This document shows positions 42,757 through 48,025 of a stretch of DNA of 48,025 nucleotides, piece by piece; the first letter of the stretch is position 1; the number at the start of each line of letters is the position of its first letter. Origin of the DNA: Penium margaritaceum (Eukaryota; Streptophyta; Zygnematophyceae; Desmidiales; Peniaceae); NCBI GenBank assembly GCA_023375785.1, contig SZWC01009424.1, positions 1 through 48,025 of the forward strand, in the 5' to 3' direction. Under the pieces are notes generated by a model, which searched no databases, had not been told where the DNA came from, and worked only from the letters and a program-made list of their open reading frames with translations. Position numbers and translations under genes: made by a program.

Positions 42757-44910
42757 TCAAATTTTCTTACCCATTGTTTGTGTTTCTCCCACACACGTTG
42801 TGCAATTCCACCTCACAATACTCTCATGTATGCATGCCCTTGCACCACGCTTGGTTAGGGATCTTAGTGGGTGGTGCATGTGGTAAGGAAGGAGGTCATT
42901 GGGGTCATCAAACTCGATGGTATTACAAGCTTGGAAATTTTCGTGAAGGATGAAGCATGGTAGCAAAATACCTTTTTGAACTGAAGTTTGTACTTTTGCA
43001 TGTTGAGCAACTTGCTTTGGACAAACCAAAAGAACGCTCGATCATGAAACGTGCATCTACGTGACATTGCTTTCATTGTGTCTATGAGGTTTTCAAAGGG
43101 TAGGCATCAAACTCGTTAAAATGGTAACACATTCCATTTTTTTTAGTGGATATGAAATCCCTCCAAGAAACTAGCATTTGTGATTAGAAAAGATTCCAAA
43201 TAGAGACAAAACAAAAACTTAAACATGGATGCATGCGTAAATCATGTGCAATCCCCTTCCATCCAACCATGACGTATGTAGAATGAAAATCTTTATAACA
43301 TGATACCAAAATGATCATACAAAAGTTTTGTTATCATTCAAGAAATATATCCCTTTTATTTGCCAACTGCCTCACAATGATGTGCATGCTATCAATGGCA
43401 TTAAAAACATTTGAGAACCATAGAAAACAATCCTTTCTTTTGTACCGTGCTTGAAAGGGAGGATTGTTCTCACGAGGTTTTCAAAGGTTGACAGTAGAAG
43501 CATGCACATATTTGCCTGCACCTCACATATGATTTAGTGCACAGTTATACATCTTCATTAAAAGAGCACATTCAACTCGCACATGCACATTTGCGCAATG
43601 AATACTAGTTAAACCAACAAAGTCTCTGGCACACTTAACATGTTCTCTTGGCTGTTCGTGTGCTCTCTGATGTAGTTGATAATTTCCGTTCACGAGTAAA
43701 AGGTCATTTGTGTGGTGATGAGGACGCACTGGAATTGGCCGACTTTGAGATCTTAAAACCATGCTTCTCTCCCTTACGTGTCATAACTTACGACACAGTG
43801 TACTATTTGGTTCAACAATAGGTGGTAAAGGAGGTTCTTATGTTGGAAAAAGAATAAGACAAGCCATGCATGGATCCACATTGTCCGGCATCTAAGAGCA
43901 TCTTATGTAGAATTTCATGTGTGGATGTGGTTCATAACGTCAAACAAGATGGAAAGAACATTAAGGAGAGAAAACGATTGCATGTGGCTTTATGAAAAGG
44001 ATAACTTGCCTCCGGTTCATGACAATAACTAGAAAAGTGAATCCATTTTTGCAGCGTAATTCTCGAATTCCTCAATTTGCAGGTCCTTAGCTTAAACATT
44101 GCAATGTAAAGCACCAATCTAGCTAAGGTTTGAGTCGCCCAATAAATTTTAATGACACTTAAAAAAACACACTCTTGTATGTATTGTTTGTGAGGCTTGA
44201 CTTCTATTAATATGTACCTTGATATTCTCATAAACCACTGACTTCTTGAATATTTCTCACAAAGAAATCACTCATAATGTGACATCACATGCATTGCTTT
44301 GCTCATGTGCCCCAAATCTCACATATGCCTTATTCTGTCTTCCACTATTGTATGTTTGGGCTTGATAATTCGAATACATGTAAAAGAAGTACATTTACTA
44401 ATATTTACAAATGATCTATTGAATCACAATTCCTTGGCTATTTTCCCTAATAATGGAACCCTCCGTATGGTTTCATGACCCCACACGTTTCTCGAAAACC
44501 TACGTTTGCTTACATGCATTTTTTATCAAGAACTAGAAACTCTTCACGAATATTTTTGCTCTCGCAGACATGCGGGTGTTGTGCTCACTACCCTCATATC
44601 GTGCACCAACGTATGTGAAGATGAGGTCATGGTCACATGTAGCAAGGATGTTCCATGTGATATGATGGTGTTGCATCACGTATGCACCAAGGTGTGGCCG
44701 CGACATAACCACCAGCACGCGAGTGCCATTTATTAGTCTGATGCAATTCTCAAACCATTCCATGTAGTCAGGGCGATGTTCCCCACGTTCAGGTCGGGAC
44801 GAGTCTACGGATGACATCTTAATGACATGGGGCGCGAGGTCCTCCAAGGCTGTGATGACCTCTCTTAACTTGCGCCAAATGGTTGATGCTCCACCATAGA
44901 AGCCCTCCAT
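42757..44910 (-). pseudogene. PIF/Harbinger transposase relic
   Basis: Minus-strand scraps in order. 44910-44533: STIWRKLREVITALEDLAPH then WFENCIRLINGTRV, and NILATCDHDLIFTYVGARYE then GSEHNTRM, matching the Harbinger pattern CIGAIDGTH and CDxDxxFTYVxAGWEGSxHDSR. Both catalytic Asp residues read Asn (INGT, EHNT). About 43060: MIERSFGLSKA, the ERxFGxLKxRW motif with its Glu kept. 43029-42757: CFILHENFQACNTIEFDD, the CCxLHN C-terminal motif. The middle (43100-44500) was not matched, so introns or insertions are likely. Inactive. Confidence 0.8.
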
Positions 44911-44939
44911 CAGCTATTGCACGGTCATGTTGAAACACA

Positions 44940-46010
44940 CAAGATGGAGTGTGCATGAATTAAAAACACTTATCGCGACATGAAACATGCGACACGGGCT
45001 TTAAATGTTTTGCAATGCATGCATGCGATTTGAAATTTGTTGTCAATCCATTAGTCCAGGGGTCAGATCCTGAACGGTATAGACGACGTCACTTCAAAGT
45101 AGTATTCGTACCAAAGGGAGGGAGATTTTAACCGGTACCTTAAGAGAACGATGCTTGTCTTCGATGGTGCACTACCAAAGTAGTCCACCGTTCGTGCAGT
45201 GCAAAAATGCCTTTTAAAGAATTGCTTCTCACCATGGTGCAGAACACTCCATATGTTACATCCCAAAAATCCAACGTGAGATCGAAACATGTATCAAAGT
45301 GGCGTAGTTCTCAAAATGACATTCATCATCACGTTTTTGGCCAAGGACCACATACGTGAATTGACGTTTGATGCTGCTATTGATTCTATGATCCCGTCGG
45401 ATTTGGCTAGTGGGAGGTGGCGCGACGATCTCATCTGCGAGCATTTGTGATTGCTTCTATGTACGCCAAAATGCCATCGTACAATCAAAGGGGAAATCAT
45501 AGGATTTTTGTTGATTCATCGTGATTTCACTGCCGTAAAATCCTATGTGTTGGGCCTCCCAACGTCTGGGAAACGTCTAAACTGCTGCAAAACAAAGAAG
45601 ATTTAGCCTGTAATGAAGACCTTCATTTGTATAACATTACAAGGAATTGTTTCACCAAATGTGCTTGATCATGGATAATTAAGGACAGTTTTCAAACCGG
45701 CTCAAAACTGGTCGAAAGTTTACGCGCGACTTGACATCGATCCATTCGAGAGGTGTGTAGCAGGGAGGGGGGGGGTGGCCCATTTGAAAGGGATTTATCC
45801 GCAAGATCAGGATGTTCAGCCATCGTTTTGGAAGGTTTAAGCCTACGAGAATTGTAGACACGGCAACCAGGTCTTGTTGATTTAAGCGAGTTCCCTCTTG
45901 ATGACACAACTACAAAAGAATCATAACTTAGGCGTGAAGTTTATGCAACCCTACAGTTAACAACAAAAGAGGTCTTTACGTATATGGCTGCGGTTTGGTT
46001 TTTTTTTTGA
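44940..46010. other. No recognisable gene
   Basis: Nothing convincing on either strand. Short G and C runs occur near 45765. It would be the upstream side of the Harbinger gene. Confidence 0.45.
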
Positions 46011-47501
46011 GTCGTGACACTTGAGCTCGAGCGGCCTGAATTCACAATGTCGCGAGGGCCATGACCTTGAGGCGCTTGCGCAAAATAGCGCTTTTCACGC
46101 ATCGTGGCCCTCTGACACAGCTGAATCATGGGAAATTCCCTAAATGCCACATCATGTGACACGGAGAGTTTTGCGTGGCTCTAGTTCATGAATCAGTGAA
46201 CTATTTGCCATGCTTTCTGATCTTTGAGATAAGAAATCCATGTTATCGAGTTTTTTCTTGTGAAACCAGAGATTCTTCGTGTTATCATGATATGCCACGA
46301 GGGGCATAGAAGACATCATCATGTATCCCACATGAATTTCCATTACATCTTGTTGTTACATTTAGATTTTGTCAAGCACAAGGGTTCTTTCCTTGCTTAG
46401 AAAAGGGGCACTTACATTAGTAGATCTTCGCAAATGTTTCTTGCAATTATGATTCCATTTGTCTGTCAAATCTAGAGATTGACAAAGGCACAATGCAAAA
46501 AAATCTTTTAAGGGTTTGTGTGTGACATTATAAGGACGTGTTACACTTGATTGAGTAAAAATAGGAAATGAAAGAGATAAAAAATTAATTATACTGTATT
46601 AAAACAAGAAGAAAACATTGAAATGTTGAAGGGAATCTTCTTATTTTTGTTGTTGGTGCTCCATTCTATGTTGTGAAAAAAAAGGCTATTTTTACATAAT
46701 TTGATATCTGTTTACGTAATTTTGATTCCCACATTTGCACTACACAGTGGACCCACTGTGGTCCACATACCATTTTTGATTGAAATAATCAAGATGGAAA
46801 AGTTAATATTTATCAGGATTCTCTTACTTACGCAATTTATCCGCCATGTGATTAGTTTTTGAAAAAATCCATTGTAATTAATTGTATGTCAACTTATCTA
46901 TTTGTAACATTGAACTTTGTTCTGTTATGGAAAAACCGTTATTGATAGCAAAATTCCAATAAAACAAGTCTAAAACGCCCTTGTAATGTCACACGCACAC
47001 CTTCAAGTTTTATTGCACTGTTCCCCTGTCAATTTTGAGGTTTGACAAACGAATTGCATCATAATCATGAGTAAAGTTTTCGAATCTCTTCTAGTTTATG
47101 TGCCCCTTTCCAATCAAGAAAAGAAACCTTGTGCTTGACAAAAACCAAATACAAAAATAATATGCTATGGAAATTCCTTTCTTTGTGGGATACATTGTGA
47201 TGTCTTTTATCCCCCTCGTGGCGTATTATAATCATACGAAGAATCTGTGGCTTCAAGAGAATAAACCGCATAACATGGATTTGTGACATACAAAATCAGA
47301 AAGCATGGCAAATAGTTTGCTGATTCATTTATTTGAGCCATGGAAAACTCTCTTTGGCAAATGGTTCGGCATTCAGGTAACTTCCCGTAATTGAGCTGCG
47401 CATAAGGGCCACGGTGCGTGAAGAGCGCGATTGCGCGCGGGGGCCTTGAGGTCATGGCCCTCGCGGCACAGCGATGTCTGGCCGCGGTCAAGGGTCACGA
47501 C
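46011..47501. mobile_element. Foldback element, copy B
   Basis: The left arm starts GTCGTGACACTTGA at 46011 and the right arm ends GTCACGAC at 47501, its reverse complement. The arms span about 535 bases each (46011-46545 and 46972-47501) with an unpaired centre of about 430. A TGA triplet flanks both ends and could be a 3-bp target duplication, but copy A lacks it. Homologous to copy A along its length. Confidence 0.87.
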
Positions 47502-47510
47502 TGAGGCCGC

Positions 47511-47908
47511 GGTCTCACGCCATCACTGATGGACTTAAAAGCCTAAAAAACAGAGGAATTCAACGCAGGAACGGTTGAGATCGTCGATTCCGTACAGCTT
47601 TCTGCGGAGATTACTTGCCGCGCGAGGTCGATGTCCGCCGATGTCTGGGATGGACACGCCACTCCACAATCGTCATGAGGAGAAGCTCATCGTCAGGACC
47701 GTTGGCTGATGGGGCTTGATGGGGCTTGATCGCTTGGCGGGACGACTCTAAGGAACAAGTCTTCTGAAGCGATGGGGGGTTGCCAGGTTGAGCTTTTGTG
47801 CGACAGCCATCGAAGACCACGGCCGTACGGACGAGGGCATCTCCACCGTCCGCTGATCAAATTTGCTCATTTTTAAGCTTTTAACCCCATCAGTGATGGC
47901 ATGAGACC
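47511..47908. mobile_element. Short TIR element with 32-bp ends
   Basis: 47511-47542 (GGTCTCACGCCATCACTGAT and onward) and 47877-47908 are reverse complements with 29 of 32 matches by eye. Each end contains a 13-bp palindrome (CCATCACTGATGG or its complement). The 398-bp unit begins 9 bases after foldback copy B. It is MITE-sized. No target duplication was seen. Confidence 0.75.
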
Positions 47909-47942
47909 GGAGGAAAACGCAATAATAGCAGGGTTTTGAAAA

Positions 47943-48025
47943 GGGCATGCAAAAATGTCACTTTTCTGTCGGGGCACGCAAAAATGTCACTTTTTCTGCG
48001 GGGCACGCAAAAATGTCACTTTTTC
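47943..48025 (+). repeat. 29-bp tandem repeat running off the window
   Basis: Units start at 47943, 47972 and 48001, with core GGGCACGCAAAAATGTCACT. The third is cut by the window end after 25 bases. The first is slightly diverged (GGGCATGC). Confidence 0.93.

Noticed and set aside
1..48025. CRISPR array, bacterial operon or phage
   Set aside because: Tandem repeats here lack unique spacers, and coding content is eukaryotic transposons with no operon structure.

Overview
This window looks like a piece of a large, repeat-rich nuclear genome from the green plant lineage. The grounds are a Ty1/copia primer-binding site complementary to plant initiator tRNA-Met, plant-type Copia, chromodomain Gypsy, hAT, PIF/Harbinger and LINE remnants, long microsatellites, and an F-box/LRR gene. 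An early land plant or charophyte alga would fit, but nothing here fixes the species. One scaffold gap (37078-37866) and two isolated N bases show that the assembly is a draft.

Layout. 1-480 is a TATATG-type microsatellite. 480-1336 has no gene but holds a G-rich 30-bp tandem repeat. 1337-8382 is a complete but dead Ty1/copia element (Copia-1) with two 608-610 bp LTRs and a tRNA-Met primer-binding site. Minus-strand Gypsy pieces follow: chromodomain, integrase, RNase H and RT thumb at 8480-10660, then protease and gag knuckle at 14546-15610. A plus-strand hAT transposase relic (about 10650-14320) sits between them. About 16030-20306 is a decayed Copia (Copia-2) with a likely 3' LTR. 20307-23250 is mostly unassigned, with a CA microsatellite and a LINE RT scrap. 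23636-26140 is a third, heavily decayed Copia (Copia-3). 27311-27379 is a near-perfect 29-bp-arm hairpin. 27536-32973 is the best preserved Copia (Copia-4): 407-bp direct repeats, each with TATAAAAG, flank an almost complete gag-pol. 34500-34960 is the RNase H tail of a fifth Copia. After the gap, 37938-39696 (minus) is the only plausible host gene, encoding an F-box/leucine-rich-repeat protein whose frame breaks at one of the N bases. 40163-41438 and 46011-47501 are two copies of one long-inverted-repeat (foldback) element. A catalytically dead PIF/Harbinger transposase lies between them at 42757-44910 (minus). 47511-47908 is a separate short element with 32-bp terminal inverted repeats, and the window ends inside a 29-bp tandem repeat.

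How it works together. There is no operon or pathway. This is layered transposon insertion and decay around one putative gene. In-frame stops in the transposons are mostly explained by C-to-T or G-to-A change (CAG to TAG, CGA to TGA, TGG to TGA), as expected if methylated copies lose cytosine by deamination. I found no clear new molecular system. The most interesting structures are the Copia-4 flanking repeats preceded by tRNA-like A/B-box heads, the 27.3-kb hairpin, the foldback family, the GTATCGCGATAC palindrome cluster, and the 30-bp G-rich repeat. Identity figures were counted by eye.
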